Shown: piece after piece, positions 8,832 through 18,191 of the stretch
How positions within the stretch are numbered: the stretch's first letter is position 1
Layout of the letters: each line of letters starts with the position of its first letter
Source of the DNA: Pseudoxanthomonas sp. PXM01
GTDB taxonomy: Bacteria > Pseudomonadota > Gammaproteobacteria > Xanthomonadales > Xanthomonadaceae
Assembly (NCBI RefSeq): GCF_014851815.1
Contig: NZ_JACVAJ010000001.1
Span: 1,860,001-1,924,000, forward strand
Reading direction: 5' to 3'
DNA length: 64,000 nucleotides
Translations under genes and position numbers: made by a program
Notes under the pieces: generated by a model
Seen by the model: only the letters and a program-made list of their open reading frames with translations
Database searches by the model: none
What the model was told of the DNA's origin: nothing

Positions 8832-9522
8832 GGCTCCGGTTCATCCTGTCGATCAGGGCACGGAAATTCGAGATCGATGCCACGGCCATGAAGACCGGTT
8901 CCAGATGGCCCGCGGCGTGCAGTCGACCCAATGCCGCGGCATCGAGGCCACGCAGACGGTCTTCGTTGATCGTGTAGTAGCCAGCCAGTCGGTTGAGCGA
9001 GCCGTCGTCGAGCTCCACGTCGAGCGCGAAGGATTCCAGCAGGTCGAGCTCAAGCAGGGCGCCGACGAACGCGGGCACGCGCTCCAGTCCGTTGTGCAGG
9101 GTGAGAAGCACCGAGGCGGTACGGTCAAGGTACTCGGTGTTGCCGCCGTGCTCGCGGAACAATGGCTCGCCATCGGTGCGGCCTACCCGGGGGTGGTCCA
9201 GATCGATATGCACCGTCAGCTCGTCGCCGTTCCTCCCGATCAGGAAGGGCTGCCGCTCGATCGCAAGCGGCAGGTAGTGCGCATCCCAGCGCTCGCCGTC
9301 GAGGAAGAGGTTGCGTCCTTCCTCGAACCCGAGCAGGGCGATCGGAGACAGCACCCCATGGGCATCCTTGCGGAACACGATGGGATAGCAGGCCTGCAGG
9401 TCGCGGAACTCGGCCGGGAACGTGGCGGCAAAGCCGACATCATCACCCAGCGCAGCGCTGCGCCGGGTGTCGACTTTCAGGTCCTTGTGGTCGATGTTGT
9501 TGACCTGGGCGTGTCGGGGCAT
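8815..9522 (-). CDS. SapC family protein (copy 1)
   Basis: A 235-residue SapC-family protein, recognisable from CYPIVFRKD, then SPIALLGFEEGRNLF, the central RNGDELTVHIDLDHPRV, and a C-terminal LEPVFMAVASISNFRALIDRMNR. The family is named after a Campylobacter S-layer locus gene, but in xanthomonads and caulobacters it accompanies TonB receptors and halogenase-family proteins. Its biochemical role is not established. It has no signal peptide. It is placed between the second halogenase gene (12-bp gap) and the cupin gene (overlap), so the genes probably form one transcript. Confidence 0.87.
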   Translation of the reverse strand: MPRHAQVNNIDHKDLKVDTRRSAALGDDVGFAATFPAEFRDLQACYPIVFRKDAHGVLSPIALLGFEEGRNLFLDGERWDAHYLPLAIERQPFLIGRNGDELTVHIDLDHPRVGRTDGEPLFREHGGNTEYLDRTASVLLTLHNGLERVPAFVGALLELDLLESFALDVELDDGSLNRLAGYYTINEDRLRGLDAAALGRLHAAGHLEPVFMAVASISNFRALIDRMNRSRAGGR

Positions 9523-9534
9523 CGTTGGGTTGTC

Positions 9535-11088
9535 CTAGATGCGCGGCATTCCGCGCGTCATCACATGATCGAGCATCTCGCGATGCCCGGGCAATGCCGC
9601 CAGCATCTTCCTTGCGATGTCTGCGGATTGGCGGAAGTATTCTTCGGCGTGGCGGACGTTATCCATACGCCGTGTGGTCGGCCGGGTGTCCGGCGTGAAC
9701 CCCATTCCGTAGAGGATGAACTGGTAGCTCGCCGAAGGGAACACTTCCTCGACCCGGTTGAGGTCGTAGCGCGAAGGCGGCTGGTGGCGCCAGAACGCGA
9801 GCAGATCGCGCAATCGCTCCGGTATCGTTTCCGGCCTGCGGTTGTCGCGCCAGTACGCGCTGTCGTCGCGCTTGCTCAGTACGTAATGCAACTTCAGGAA
9901 GTCGACGATGCGATCCCAGCGGTAGCTGAACGTGTCGTTGTAGCGTTTGGCGACGATGTCCACGGCCGCGCGCGTGGCGGGCATCTGGTCGGCGAGCATG
10001 CCCGCCGCGAGTTCCACCATGACCAGCGACGAAGCCTCCAGCGGCTCCATGAAGCCGCTGGACAATCCGATGGCCACGCAGTTCCGGTGCCAGGCTCCCC
10101 GCCGGAAACCGGGACGGATCACGATCTTCGGCAGCGACTCGATGTCCTGTTCGCGTCCGCCCGTCGCCACGATGTAGCGGCGCAATGCGGCCTCCGCGGC
10201 CTCGTCGGTCGTATGCGTGCTGGAGTAGACATGGCCGATGCCGCGCCGGCTCTGCAGCCCGATGTCCCAGATCCAGCCGGCCTCCTGCGCCGTCGAGATC
10301 GTCTGGCAGGCGATCTCCACGCTGGGATCGACGTAGGGCACACGCGTGGCGATGGCGCGGTCGTTGAACAGCACGTCCTTCTGCGACTCGATTTCGACGC
10401 CGTAGTGCTGGCCGATCAGCAGCGCGCGCATGCCACTGCAGTCCACGAACAGATCGCCTTCGATCGCCGCGTGCTCGCGCGTCCGCAGGGCCGCGATGTC
10501 ACCGTTCTCGTGCGTTTCCACGCCGACCATGTGGTCGGCCACATGGCGTACGCCGAGCTTCTCGACGCAATGCCTGCGCAGGAACACCCCGAGCTTCGCG
10601 GCATCCAGGTGGTAGGCGTAGTTGGCCACGGAAGCCCATTCGGGCGTGGCGAACTGCTTGGGTGATTTGCCCGCTTCGCACAGGTGCGCCTGGAAGCAGG
10701 TCAGCATGCTGAAGGGCACGTCGCGGTGCGCCATCCAGCCGGTGGCCAGATGGGTCTCCAGGAAACCCGGCGGCAGCACGAACGGATGGTGGTAGTAGTC
10801 GCCGTCGACCTCTTCGCGCCAGCGGACGAACTTGGAGCCCTGCTTGAAGGCCGCATCGCACTCGCGGATGAAGTCGGTCTCGCTGACACCCGTCCTGCGC
10901 AAGGTATCGCGCATCGTCGGCCACGTGCCTTCGCCCACGCCCACCGTCGCCACTTCTGGCGATTCGATCAGCGTGATCCGCAATCCGGTATCCAACGCCG
11001 TCTGGTGCTCGGCCGCCAGCACGGCCGCCGTGAGCCAACCTGCGGAACCGCCGCCGAGGATGACTACATGCCTGACAGGATGATCCAT
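9535..11088 (-). CDS. Flavin-dependent tryptophan-halogenase family protein (copy 2)
   Basis: A 517-residue paralogue of the gene at 6278-7786. FAD-binding GGGSAGW is at about residues 12-18, VGVGEGTWP at about 50, a Lys in AFKQGSKFVRW fits the catalytic lysine, and MEPLEASS carries the conserved Glu. The WxWxIP signature is altered to WIWDIG (Pro replaced by Gly, basic residue replaced by Asp). That change could alter or abolish halogenation, or reflect a different substrate. It lies between the TonB-receptor and SapC genes. The two copies are clearly diverged, so recent duplication is unlikely. Confidence 0.88.
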   Translation of the reverse strand: MDHPVRHVVILGGGSAGWLTAAVLAAEHQTALDTGLRITLIESPEVATVGVGEGTWPTMRDTLRRTGVSETDFIRECDAAFKQGSKFVRWREEVDGDYYHHPFVLPPGFLETHLATGWMAHRDVPFSMLTCFQAHLCEAGKSPKQFATPEWASVANYAYHLDAAKLGVFLRRHCVEKLGVRHVADHMVGVETHENGDIAALRTREHAAIEGDLFVDCSGMRALLIGQHYGVEIESQKDVLFNDRAIATRVPYVDPSVEIACQTISTAQEAGWIWDIGLQSRRGIGHVYSSTHTTDEAAEAALRRYIVATGGREQDIESLPKIVIRPGFRRGAWHRNCVAIGLSSGFMEPLEASSLVMVELAAGMLADQMPATRAAVDIVAKRYNDTFSYRWDRIVDFLKLHYVLSKRDDSAYWRDNRRPETIPERLRDLLAFWRHQPPSRYDLNRVEEVFPSASYQFILYGMGFTPDTRPTTRRMDNVRHAEEYFRQSADIARKMLAALPGHREMLDHVMTRGMPRI

Positions 11089-11144
11089 GCCGCCACCTCG
11101 CTTCTACGCTCGCTCCGGCGGGCTCCGCGGAACCCGCTCCAAAA

Positions 11145-11173
11145 CCAAAGCCGCTGGAGACCAGCGGCTTTGG
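11145..11173 (-). terminator. Rho-independent terminator after the TonB receptor
   Basis: A perfect 13-bp inverted repeat, CCAAAGCCGCTGG at 11145-11157 and its complement at 11161-11173, has a 3-nt loop. On the minus strand it is followed by TTTT. It lies between the receptor gene and the second halogenase gene, so it may end or attenuate receptor transcription and lower expression of the downstream genes. Confidence 0.75.
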
Positions 11174-11216
11174 CGATGCTGCCCGGATCCTGGCGGATCT
11201 GGCAAGCCGTCGAACG

Positions 11217-14200
11217 TCAGCGGAAGTTGTAGCGGAAACCGAGCATGTAGCGCGGGCCGGTCTGCGTGCCGTAGAACAGGATGTTCTTGTTGCGCTCGCT
11301 GAGCCGCATGGTCTCATCCGTGAGGTTGACACCCTCGAACTGCACCGTGAAGTTGTCGCTGAACTTGTAGCCGACACTCAGGTCCCACTGGCCGTATTCC
11401 TCGACGTACACGGGATTCCGCTTGGCCATATCCGCCGCGTCGCCGTCGTACTGGGAGTTCAGGAACTGATCGCGCCAGTTGTACGCCAGACGCACCTGCC
11501 ACGGCCCCTTGTCGTAGAAACCCACCAGGTTGGCCGAGTCGCTCAGGCCGACAAGCACCTGCTGCGGCCCCTTGGCATTGTTGTCGTACGACAGGCTGTC
11601 GCTGTCGACGATGGTGTAGTTGGCCGCCAGACCGAAACCGCTGTCGCCGAACATGTGCTGCACGCTCAGCTCGAAACCGTTGAGCTTGTGCGAACCCGCG
11701 TTGCCCGGGATGGTGACGTTGTAGACCACCAGCGGATCGCCGGCGATGCCAGTGATCTCGCCGTTCGACCCCGCCGTGCTGTCCACGCCCGGTTGGCCAT
11801 CGAAGTTGTCGAAGATGTACTGGCGGATGCAGCCCACGTCCGCGGCACCGCAGCCACCGGCGCCGAGGGCGGCGTTCCAGTACGCACCACCCACCGGCGT
11901 GGGCAGGCTGAACAACGTGTCCTGGAAGGAGCCTGCACCGGGATCGATGTAGTTGGAGATGTTCTTGCGGTAGTACCCGACCGAGAAGTAGCTGGCCTCG
12001 CTGTAGTACCACTCGTACGACAGGTCGATGTTCTTGGACAGCAGCGGCTTCAGGTTCGGATTACCCGAGTTGCCACTGCCGCCGTTGACGCGCAACAGCG
12101 GGCTGACGGTCTGTCCGCCCTGGATATCCTGCCAGCCGGGACGGCCCAGCGAGTGGCCATAGCTCGCGCGCAGCACCATGTCTTCGGTCAGTTCGAAGCT
12201 GGCGTCGACGTTCGGCAACCAGTAGTCGTACTCGCCCGTCATGGTGGTGAACGACTTGGCGCCCATGTCGGTGAAGAACTCGTTGTCCGCCACCCAGCGC
12301 ACGAGGACCGGGGTATCCACCTGCGCGCCGGACTCGATCTCGGTCTTCTCGTAGCGCACGCCCACGGCGAGGTTGATCGGGATGCGCGTCTGCCAGCTGG
12401 TGCTGTACTGCAGGTAGGCGCTGCGCGTCTTCTCGGTGGTGCGCAGGTCGGCACGGTTGTAGTCGTCGGGGCGACGGGCCAGGTCCGGCCTGCCCGTGAA
12501 GTTGCCCACGGCCTGGCGCATGCGCTCGTAGTCGAAGACGAGGAACTGGCTGCTGAAGCGCGGATCGTTGTAGCCGGGGAACGCATCGAAGTAGCGCGCC
12601 ATGTCGTCGACCTGCCAGAGGCTGTCGTCGAAGTCGGACGCAAGGCCGATTCCGCCCCAGTCCGCATTTTCGTTGATACCCCATGCGGTCCGGTTCTTGA
12701 CCTCGGTATTGGCCACGCCGAACTTCAGGTCGGAGTAATCGCCGAACTTGAAGGTACCGCTCAGCTGGCCCTGATCGACCTCGCCGCGCGAATAGCCGTT
12801 CACGAACTGGCGGCCGGTCGGGCGGGCCTGCGACGGGTGGATGCCGGTGACGCCTGGCGCCAGCTCGTAGCTGAGGATCGGCAGTTCGCCGTCGAAGTAG
12901 ACCGTCGTGTCGCCACGGACCCACGATGCAGTGCCGATGTTGCCCTGCGAACCCCACTCGCTGTCCGGCGTGAGCTCGGCGGTGGAGCGGTGGTAATCGA
13001 ACGCCAGGTCCAGCGCATCCGACACTTCCCACTCCACGTTGAAGCCGACCGACTCGTTCTCGGCCTTGGTCGCGCTGATACCGCCCGCCATGGCCAGGTC
13101 GCTGCATCCCTCGTAGGTGCCGTTGGCGTTCTGTACGCCCGTGCACGGGATGTTTTCACGATAGAAGATCGGGCCGGCAGCCGGACCATTGGTCCACTCG
13201 CTCTCCTGGCCGACGAAGTTGAACCACACCGACATCTCGTTGCGGCGCTGTTGGATCTTGTTCTCGGAGTACGTGTAATCCAGCGTCGTGGTGATGCGGT
13301 CCGTCGGCGCCCACTGCAGGGTCACCTGCCCGTTGGTGCGCTGGCGTGAGATGCCATTGACGCTGTAGTTGAGATTCTGCGGCACCGAGTACAGATCGTT
13401 CGGGCCCGGCAGGTTGGCATTGCCCGGCGTCCCCGGCGCGATGGCACCCCAGCCACCCTCGCCACCGAAGTGGGTACGCCAGCCAGCCGTCACACCGACC
13501 TGGCTGAAGCCGCTGTCGCGTTCCTGGTAGCTGCCGTTGACAGCGATACCGAACTTCCCGTCCGCGAACGTCTGGCTGAAGATGCCCGACATTTCGCCGG
13601 TCCAGTCGTCGCCCTGCATGATCTTGGGCAGGTTGCCGTTGGACGTGTCATGGACGGTCTTGACGCCCACGTTCGCCAGCGGTCCGCTCTCCAGCGGTCG
13701 CGCCGTCTTGATGTTGATGGTCGCGCCGATGCCGCCGGTCGGATTGGAGGCCAAGCCGGTCTTGTAGACCTCGATGGCCGACACCGCTTCCGACGCAAGG
13801 TTGGCGAAATCGAACGCGCGCGAGTTGGAAGCGGAGAAGCCGTTCAACAGCGCGCCAGGCATCTGGCGGCCGTTCAGGAGCACCAGATTGTGGTCGGGAC
13901 CGATGCCACGCACCGTGACCTTCGAGCCTTCACCGCTGGGCGTGCGGTCGATGGACACGCCGCTGATGCGCTGCAGCGATTCGGCGAGGTTGGTGTCCGG
14001 GAACTTGCCGATGTCCTCGGCGACGATGCCATCGACGACACCTTGCGCATCGCGCTTGAGGTTCATCGACGACTCGAGGCTGGCCCGGATACCGGTGACG
14101 ACGATGGTGTCGAGTTCGGTGGGATCCGATTGCTCGGCGGCGGCCGGTGCCGGACTTGCACTCTGCGGCTCTGCTTGCTGCGCCCAGGCGGGGCCGGCGA

Positions 14201-14261
14201 GCGCCAGCAACAATGCGGATGTCAGCACCCGCTTCCTTGGAACGGATTGCACTTGCTTCAT
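11217..14261 (-). CDS. TonB-dependent outer-membrane receptor, carbohydrate-locus type
   Basis: A 1014-residue receptor with signal peptide (about 1-27, ending PAWAQ). The ATG at 14261 follows GAGAGGGGAAAG. The plug domain (about 45-190) shows VVTGIRASLESSMNLKR, EDIGKFPDTNLAESLQRISGV and VRGIGPDHNLVLLNGRQMPG, the hallmark of the long receptors of Xanthomonas and Caulobacter; the barrel ends GPRYMLGFRYNFR. Such receptors import oligosaccharides or related nutrients using TonB energy. The context (GH30 glycosidase, deacetylase, LacI regulator, halogenases, SapC) supports a glycan or glycoconjugate ligand. A LacI-type palindrome lies 94 bp upstream. Confidence 0.92.
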   Translation of the reverse strand: MKQVQSVPRKRVLTSALLLALAGPAWAQQAEPQSASPAPAAAEQSDPTELDTIVVTGIRASLESSMNLKRDAQGVVDGIVAEDIGKFPDTNLAESLQRISGVSIDRTPSGEGSKVTVRGIGPDHNLVLLNGRQMPGALLNGFSASNSRAFDFANLASEAVSAIEVYKTGLASNPTGGIGATINIKTARPLESGPLANVGVKTVHDTSNGNLPKIMQGDDWTGEMSGIFSQTFADGKFGIAVNGSYQERDSGFSQVGVTAGWRTHFGGEGGWGAIAPGTPGNANLPGPNDLYSVPQNLNYSVNGISRQRTNGQVTLQWAPTDRITTTLDYTYSENKIQQRRNEMSVWFNFVGQESEWTNGPAAGPIFYRENIPCTGVQNANGTYEGCSDLAMAGGISATKAENESVGFNVEWEVSDALDLAFDYHRSTAELTPDSEWGSQGNIGTASWVRGDTTVYFDGELPILSYELAPGVTGIHPSQARPTGRQFVNGYSRGEVDQGQLSGTFKFGDYSDLKFGVANTEVKNRTAWGINENADWGGIGLASDFDDSLWQVDDMARYFDAFPGYNDPRFSSQFLVFDYERMRQAVGNFTGRPDLARRPDDYNRADLRTTEKTRSAYLQYSTSWQTRIPINLAVGVRYEKTEIESGAQVDTPVLVRWVADNEFFTDMGAKSFTTMTGEYDYWLPNVDASFELTEDMVLRASYGHSLGRPGWQDIQGGQTVSPLLRVNGGSGNSGNPNLKPLLSKNIDLSYEWYYSEASYFSVGYYRKNISNYIDPGAGSFQDTLFSLPTPVGGAYWNAALGAGGCGAADVGCIRQYIFDNFDGQPGVDSTAGSNGEITGIAGDPLVVYNVTIPGNAGSHKLNGFELSVQHMFGDSGFGLAANYTIVDSDSLSYDNNAKGPQQVLVGLSDSANLVGFYDKGPWQVRLAYNWRDQFLNSQYDGDAADMAKRNPVYVEEYGQWDLSVGYKFSDNFTVQFEGVNLTDETMRLSERNKNILFYGTQTGPRYMLGFRYNFR

Positions 14262-14600
14262 GGACTTTCCCCTCTCCGGAAATTCACGAATGGCGTTGGT
14301 GTACGTGTGCGAGGACCCCTTCGCCTCTCGCATTGGGGCGCATTGGACGCGCGATTGACAGCGTTGTCAACTTTTTGTGATTCGGCTCTCGATCGACCGA
14401 AAACCCCTTGTTTTAAGCTGTGAAACCGATGCTGCGACGCAGCTGAAACCGTTTTCTCGACTATCGCCGCGTTACGACTTCACGAGAAATTTTTCGGCCG
14501 ACCACACGTAAGGTTTTCTATTGGTATGGAATCCGTCACGACGGAAATCGCCCTGCGCGATGCCGGCGCGCATGCACCCCAGCGGTGGAACGCCCGCGAA
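14262..14600. other. Intergenic region between lacI-type gene and receptor
   Basis: A 339-bp gap without a convincing gene. It holds the palindromic operator at 14355-14370 and an AT-richer stretch at about 14370-14530 that could carry promoter elements for the receptor. On the minus strand the operator's own TTGACA is followed, 17 bp later, by TCCAAT (14347-14342), a possible weak -35/-10 pair. Confidence 0.6.
14355..14370. promoter_or_regulatory. Probable LacI-family operator before the TonB receptor
   Basis: TTGACAGCGTTGTCAA is a near-perfect 16-bp palindrome with a central CG, the usual form of LacI-family operators. It lies upstream of the receptor start on the minus strand. It matches the palindrome at 15843-15856 in 13 of 14 core bases, and the LacI-type gene lies between the two sites. 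Confidence 0.8.
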
Positions 14601-15611
14601 TCAGCGACCTTTCGGGGCCTGGGTCGATTCGCGGAACACCACTTCGTGCTCTACCTGCACCATGCTGCCGGCGTCGGCGGTCCGGATGCGTGCGAGCAGC
14701 TGCAAGGTCGCGAGCTTGCCCATCTCCGAGGTGGGCTGGCGCACCGTGGTGAGTGCGGGATAGATGTGGCGGGCGATCGGCGTATCGTCGAATCCGCACA
14801 CCGAGATGTCGCGCGGCACCGCCAGCCCGCGCTCGCACGCCGCGCGGATCACGCCGGCGGCCATGTCGTCGTTGGCCGCAAAAATGGCGGTGGGCGGCTT
14901 GGGCAGGGCGAGCAGCCGGTCCCCGGCCTCGATGCCGGACTCGAACGAGAACGCCCCCTGCACCACCAGGTCCGCGTCGTAGTCCAGGCCCGCCGCGCGC
15001 AGGGCATCCTTGTAGCCCCTGTAACGCCACTGGCATGCGCCATGGGCGGGGGGACCCTTGATGTGCGCGATGCGGCGATGCCCTTGCGCGACCAATCCCG
15101 CCATCAGCTCCAGGACCGCCGCCGTCTCGTCCATCATCACGCCGATCCGGTCATCGGGATGCTTCGGCGCGATGCAGGCGAACGGCACCTCGTGCTCGTC
15201 CAAGAACTCCAGCACGGCCGGATCGTCGGTCAGCGGCGGGATCAGCACGACGCCATCGGGCGCGAAATGCTCGAACACCACCTTCAGGTCTTCGGCCTTG
15301 CGCTGCTTGGGCGAACCCACCGGTGCCAGCACCAGGTTGTAGTGGTGGTCGCGACAGGCATCCAGCATGCCGCTCTGGATTTCCATCAGGTAGTTGCGCG
15401 ACGGATTGTTGTAGACCAGCGCGATGACGTACGAACGTTGCCCAGCCAGGCTGCGCGCCGACAGGTTCGGACGGTACTGCAGCTTCTCGACCGCGGCCAT
15501 GACACGCTGGCGCATCTCGTCGCGCACGTTGGGCTCGTTGTTGAGCACGCGCGACACGGTCTTCATCGAAACGCCGGCCGCGGCGGCCACATCCTCGATC
15601 CGACTACGCAT
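14601..15611 (-). CDS. LacI-family transcriptional regulator
   Basis: A 336-residue regulator. The helix-turn-helix is at residues 5-25 ([21 protein letters not shown]) with the hinge helix at about 48-58 (LSARSLAG). The rest is a periplasmic-binding-like sugar sensor with [13 protein letters not shown] and [25 protein letters not shown]. The start at 15611 gives the standard LacI length; a longer reading is not needed. It lies between the receptor and the divergent GH30 gene, and both have a TGACAGCGyTGTCA palindrome. It probably represses both and is released by a sugar ligand from the glycan; this is inference from position. Confidence 0.92.
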   Translation of the reverse strand: MRSRIEDVAAAAGVSMKTVSRVLNNEPNVRDEMRQRVMAAVEKLQYRPNLSARSLAGQRSYVIALVYNNPSRNYLMEIQSGMLDACRDHHYNLVLAPVGSPKQRKAEDLKVVFEHFAPDGVVLIPPLTDDPAVLEFLDEHEVPFACIAPKHPDDRIGVMMDETAAVLELMAGLVAQGHRRIAHIKGPPAHGACQWRYRGYKDALRAAGLDYDADLVVQGAFSFESGIEAGDRLLALPKPPTAIFAANDDMAAGVIRAACERGLAVPRDISVCGFDDTPIARHIYPALTTVRQPTSEMGKLATLQLLARIRTADAGSMVQVEHEVVFRESTQAPKGR

Positions 15612-15817
15612 AAGACGGTTCCCGCTCCACTTCGTCCATCCCTTCCGGCAACGAGGCCGGATTCTGACAGCGCCGCGCATCACTGGGTATCGTTTCCTCT
15701 CTCCACGAAGCGGGATCGACGACGCACCCGTCATGCTGCAAGGCAACACACCACGCCGCGCACAGCGCGGAAATACCTGCGGGAAGAAGCCTTCGCAGGA
15801 GCGCCGCGCCCGGTCGG

Positions 15818-15846
15818 TTGACAGCATGGTGTAGCAACTGTATGAC
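15818..15846 (+). promoter_or_regulatory. Sigma-70-type promoter of the GH30 gene
   Basis: TTGACA at 15818-15823 is a perfect -35 box. A 17-bp spacer leads to TATGAC at 15841-15846 as the -10 box. The operator palindrome at 15843-15856 overlaps the -10 box, so a bound repressor would block RNA polymerase. The start codon follows about 80 bp downstream. Confidence 0.6.
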
Positions 15847-15856
15847 AGCGCTGTCA
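15843..15856. promoter_or_regulatory. Probable LacI-family operator before GH30
   Basis: TGACAGCGCTGTCA is a perfect 14-bp palindrome with central CG. It overlaps the probable -10 box of the GH30 gene and matches the palindrome before the receptor gene at 14355-14370. Confidence 0.85.
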
Positions 15857-15924
15857 ACAACGCCGCTTCGACATCGCCCGCGCACCACGCGGGACGCCCT
15901 GTCGCGCCCAAGAGGATCCCGCCG

Positions 15925-17358
15925 ATGCGCCATACCCCCCTGTTCGCCGCCCTGCTGGGCCTGTCGATGATGAGCGGCTTGCCCGCCGCGCATGCGGCCG
16001 ACACCGTCGCCATCTACACCACCGCGCAGGACAGCGCGCAGCGGCTCGCGCGCACCGGCAGCATCACACTGCACGCCGGCCACAAGCTCACCGAGGTCGA
16101 GAATTCCGTGTTCGTCGACCCTTCGAAAAAGCACCAGGCCCTGCTCGGCATCGGCGGTGCGATCACCGACTCCACCGCCGAGGTGTACGCCACGTTGTCG
16201 CCGGAGAAGCGCGCCGAGTTCATGCGCGCCTACTACGACCAGCAGGATGGCATCGGCTATTCGATCGCGCGCACCACCATCCACAGCTCCGACTTCAGCT
16301 CCGCCAGCTACACCTACATCGAGGAAGGCGACAAGGATCTCGCCACCTTCTCCATCGAGCACGACCGCACGGCGCGCATTCCGATGATCAAGCAGGCCAT
16401 CGCGGCGGCAGGCGGAGCGTTGCCGCTGTACGCCAGCCCGTGGAGCGCGCCGGCCTTCATGAAGACCAACAAGCACATGCTGAAGGGTGGCGCGCTGCTG
16501 CCCGAGTACCGCGACGCGTGGGCGAACTACTACGTGAAGTTCATCCAGGCCTACGAGAAGGAAGGCATTCCGATCTGGGGCATCACCGTGCAGAACGAGC
16601 CCATGGCCACGCAGACCTGGGAATCGATGCTGTATACGGCCGAAGAGGAGCGCGACTTCCTCAAGCTGCACCTGGGCCCAACCATGCACGCGGCCGGCTA
16701 CGCCGACAAGAAGATCATCGTGTGGGACCACAACCGCGACATGATGCTGTACCGCGCGCAGGTGATCCTGGGCGATCCGGAGGCGGCGAAGTACGCGTGG
16801 GGCCTCGGCTTCCACTGGTATGAGACCTGGGCAGGCTTCGACCCCATGTTCCGCAACGTGGCGGCGGTGACGGAAGCGTTCCCCGACAAGCCCGTGCTGC
16901 TGACCGAAGCAGCGGTGGAGAAGTTCGACCCGGCGCGTTACCAGCACTGGCCGAATGCCGAGCGCTACGGCACTTCGATGATCAACGATTTCAACAACGG
17001 CGCCGTGGGCTGGACCGACTGGAACATGCTGCTCGACCAGACAGGGGGCCCCAACCACGTCGGCAACTTCTGCTTCGCGCCGCTGCACGCCGACACGCGC
17101 ACCGGTGAGCTGATCTATACACCGAGCTACTACTACATCGGCCACTTCTCCAAGTTCATCCGGCCGGAAGCTCGCCGCGTCAGCACCGCCACCAGCCGCA
17201 GCACGCTGCTGGCCACCGCCTTCGTCAATCCGGACGGCCGTCTGGCGACGGTGGTGATGAATCCGACCGACAAGGAGATCGCCTACAACTTCTACGTCGG
17301 CCAGGCCTCGGCGGTGGTGACGATCCCGGCACGCGCCATCCAGACGCTGGTGCAGTAG
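15925..17358 (+). CDS. Secreted GH30 glycosidase (glucosylceramidase-like)
   Basis: A 477-residue glycoside hydrolase family 30 enzyme with signal peptide (about 1-25, ending AAHAA). Landmarks: GIGGAITDS at about 75, SPWSAPAFMKTN at about 171, acid/base Glu225 in TVQNEP, nucleophile Glu328 in LLTEAAVE, and a C-terminal beta domain ending VVTIPARAIQTLV. GH30 enzymes of this type are retaining beta-glucosidases or beta-1,6-glucanases, and human glucosylceramidase belongs here. The exact substrate cannot be told. It starts an operon with the deacetylase gene 2 bp downstream and is likely LacI-controlled. Confidence 0.92.
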   Translation: MRHTPLFAALLGLSMMSGLPAAHAADTVAIYTTAQDSAQRLARTGSITLHAGHKLTEVENSVFVDPSKKHQALLGIGGAITDSTAEVYATLSPEKRAEFMRAYYDQQDGIGYSIARTTIHSSDFSSASYTYIEEGDKDLATFSIEHDRTARIPMIKQAIAAAGGALPLYASPWSAPAFMKTNKHMLKGGALLPEYRDAWANYYVKFIQAYEKEGIPIWGITVQNEPMATQTWESMLYTAEEERDFLKLHLGPTMHAAGYADKKIIVWDHNRDMMLYRAQVILGDPEAAKYAWGLGFHWYETWAGFDPMFRNVAAVTEAFPDKPVLLTEAAVEKFDPARYQHWPNAERYGTSMINDFNNGAVGWTDWNMLLDQTGGPNHVGNFCFAPLHADTRTGELIYTPSYYYIGHFSKFIRPEARRVSTATSRSTLLATAFVNPDGRLATVVMNPTDKEIAYNFYVGQASAVVTIPARAIQTLVQ

Positions 17359-17360
17359 GC

Positions 17361-18179
17361 ATGCGCGGCGCGCGGCGGTTCGCGCTGCTGGTACTGGCGA
17401 CCGTCGCCGCGACGGCGCAGGCCGCCGAGCCGTTTCCGTGGCCCGGCGGCAGGAAGGCGGCCGTCAGCCTGGCGTACGACGATGCCGCGCCGTCGCAACT
17501 CGACAACGCGATTCCCGCGCTCGACCGCCATGGCCTGAAGGGCAGCTTCTACCTGACGCTGGCGGCCGACACCCTGCGCACGCGCCAGCGCGAATGGGCC
17601 GCTGCCGCGCGCAACGGCCACGAACTCGGCAACCACACGCTGTTCCATGCCTGCTCTTCATCGCTTCCCGACAGGCAATGGGTTCCTGCACATCGCGACC
17701 TGGATACCACGACCGTGGCGCAATTGCGCGACCAGGTGCTGCTGGCGAACGTGATGCTGACGGCGATCGACGGCAGACTCGAGCGGACAATGACGGTGCC
17801 CTGCGGCGATACCCAGGCGCGTGATGGCAACTACATCGATGCCATCGCCGGGGAATTCGTGGCCATCAAACTGGGCCAAGGCGGCGTGATCGCCGACATG
17901 GCCACGCTCGATCCCGCGGCCGTGCCGGTCGACGTGCCGGTGGACGTCACCGGCGAGCAGTTGATCGCACGCGTGGAAGAGGCCGCCCGCTGCGGCACAC
18001 TGGTCAGCTTCACCTTCCACGGCATCGGCGGCGACCACCTTGCGGTGTCCAACGAGGCGCACGAACAGTTGCTGCGCCATCTCGCCGCGCATCCGGATGT
18101 CTACTGGGTGGCGCCCTTCATCGACATCATGCGGCACGTCGCCTCGCAACGCCCCGCAAAAGACTCGTTGACACCCTGA
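17361..18179 (+). CDS. Exported polysaccharide deacetylase (CE4-like)
   Basis: A 272-residue protein with signal peptide (about 1-22, ending AQAAE) and a NodB-type domain. AVSLAYDDAAPSQLD carries the catalytic Asp pair (usual form TFDD), and ELGNHTLFH holds the HxxxxH metal site. VPCGDTQARDG and the C-terminal FTFHGIGG are also family-like. CE4 enzymes remove acetyl groups from polysaccharide N- or O-acetyl sugars. The 2-bp gap after the GH30 stop shows co-transcription, so it probably acts on the same glycan. Its end nearly touches the convergent PqqU-like gene. Confidence 0.87.
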   Translation: MRGARRFALLVLATVAATAQAAEPFPWPGGRKAAVSLAYDDAAPSQLDNAIPALDRHGLKGSFYLTLAADTLRTRQREWAAAARNGHELGNHTLFHACSSSLPDRQWVPAHRDLDTTTVAQLRDQVLLANVMLTAIDGRLERTMTVPCGDTQARDGNYIDAIAGEFVAIKLGQGGVIADMATLDPAAVPVDVPVDVTGEQLIARVEEAARCGTLVSFTFHGIGGDHLAVSNEAHEQLLRHLAAHPDVYWVAPFIDIMRHVASQRPAKDSLTP

Positions 18180-18191
18180 CGCGCGTGCGCC

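Larger units (their letters stand above)
15612..15924. other. Divergent intergenic region, lacI-type gene / GH30
   Basis: A 313-bp divergent promoter region. The GH30 promoter and operator sit in its right third at 15818-15856. Nothing gene-like was found in the rest, which is the 5' region of the regulator gene. Confidence 0.6.

Noticed and set aside
11655-13349. A 564-codon plus-strand reading opposite the TonB receptor
   Set aside because: Antisense shadow of a receptor with clear plug and barrel motifs.
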